DNA from: CAYFUL01 sp964346375
GTDB lineage: Bacteria; Bacillota; Clostridia; Tissierellales; Peptoniphilaceae
NCBI GenBank assembly: GCA_964346375.1
Contig: CAYFUL010000074.1
Coordinates: 1-6,244, forward strand
Direction of reading: 5' to 3'
Length of the DNA: 6,244 nucleotides
Shown here piece by piece: positions 6,111 to 6,244 of this stretch. A model generated the notes under the pieces. The model searched no databases, had not been told where the DNA came from, and worked only from the letters and a program-made list of their open reading frames with translations. Both the position numbers and the translations under genes were made by a program. Numbering within the stretch: the stretch's first letter is position 1; every line of letters begins with the position of its first letter.

Positions 6111-6244
6111 GCTTACGGTAGGGGCGGATTGTCGTGGGTCCCCCGTTTCATTGTGTCCGTGTTTTAATACGAAGGTATTCCACGATACCGTTACCCTCTC
6201 CCCTCGAGTCGGGCGGGGTCTCGACGCAACCTACCATAAACCAC
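6111..6244. other. GC-rich, inverted-repeat-rich gene-free block at the right edge (possible dispersed repeat or structured RNA)
   Basis: By hand count about 75 of 134 bases are G or C, far above the flanking AT-rich DNA. Visible pairings are ACGGTA (6115-6120) with TACCGT (6186-6191); TCGTGG (6132-6137) with CCACGA (6180-6185), so that the 3' side is one continuous 12-nt arm; GGTAT with ATACC (6174-6189); TCGAG with CTCGA (6204-6224); and outer GGTAGG (6117-6122) with CCTACC (6230-6235). No tRNA or rRNA signature is recognised. The start GGTAGGGGCGGATT resembles, from memory only, GC-rich intergenic repeats of various bacterial genomes. The block may continue beyond the window. Confidence 0.45.

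Noticed and set aside
6148..6237. Short minus-strand reading frame (29 residues, ATG at 6237, TGA at 6148) in the GC-rich block
   Set aside because: No ribosome site, no recognisable protein similarity, and the frame is open mainly because GC-rich DNA has few stop codons; the inverted repeats explain the sequence better.
6122..6244. Plus-strand open frame running off the right edge (possible GTG start at 6134)
   Set aside because: No Shine-Dalgarno sequence; it lies over the same palindromic structure and gives a low-complexity Pro/Ser/Arg-rich peptide, typical of a spurious frame in a repeat.

Overview
The window is a compact, AT-rich stretch (the far right end excepted) whose genes all lie on the minus strand. 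It suggests a low-GC Gram-positive anaerobe of the Clostridia/Tissierellia type. The protein styles support this (a clostridial PurH C-terminus, PurN of the 'SFCGEGYYGERVH' type, a short Firmicutes-like Lgt), as do the strong AGGAGG-type ribosome sites, the intrinsic terminators and the frequent ATA/TTA/AGA codons. The genus cannot be fixed from sequence alone.

Read in the direction of transcription (right to left), the layout is as follows. (1) 6244-5955 is gene-free: a GC-rich, inverted-repeat-rich block (6111-6244), then AT-rich dyads (6041-6107), then an extended -10 promoter. (2) A housekeeping cluster follows: yebC (5954-5221), deoC (5231-4584) and lgt (4587-3829), overlapping by 11 and 4 nt. 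It ends in an intrinsic terminator whose stem contains the last codons of lgt. (3) A short intergenic gap (3828-3675) holds that terminator's T-tract and a consensus-like promoter. (4) A purine biosynthesis operon follows: purE (3674-3195), purM (3195-2161), purN (2179-1553) and purH (1556-30). Every junction overlaps (1, 19 and 4 nt), and a GC-rich hairpin sits just after purH at the window edge.

The pur genes encode AIR synthesis (PurM), AIR carboxylation or CAIR formation (PurE), the first formyl transfer (PurN) and the last two steps to IMP (PurH). purC, purF, purL, purD, purB and purK are absent here, so purE-M-N-H is a reduced form of the common clostridial purE-C-F-M-N-H-D order.

The most notable observations are these. 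yebC is split by a 4-nt loss that exactly matches contraction of a tandem GCTA repeat. purN carries an in-frame A15 homopolymer that encodes five lysines and would switch the gene off with any 1-nt slip. The right end holds a structured GC-rich block unlike the rest of the window. I found no clear new defence or mobile system: the window is mostly core metabolism with a few unusual local features.
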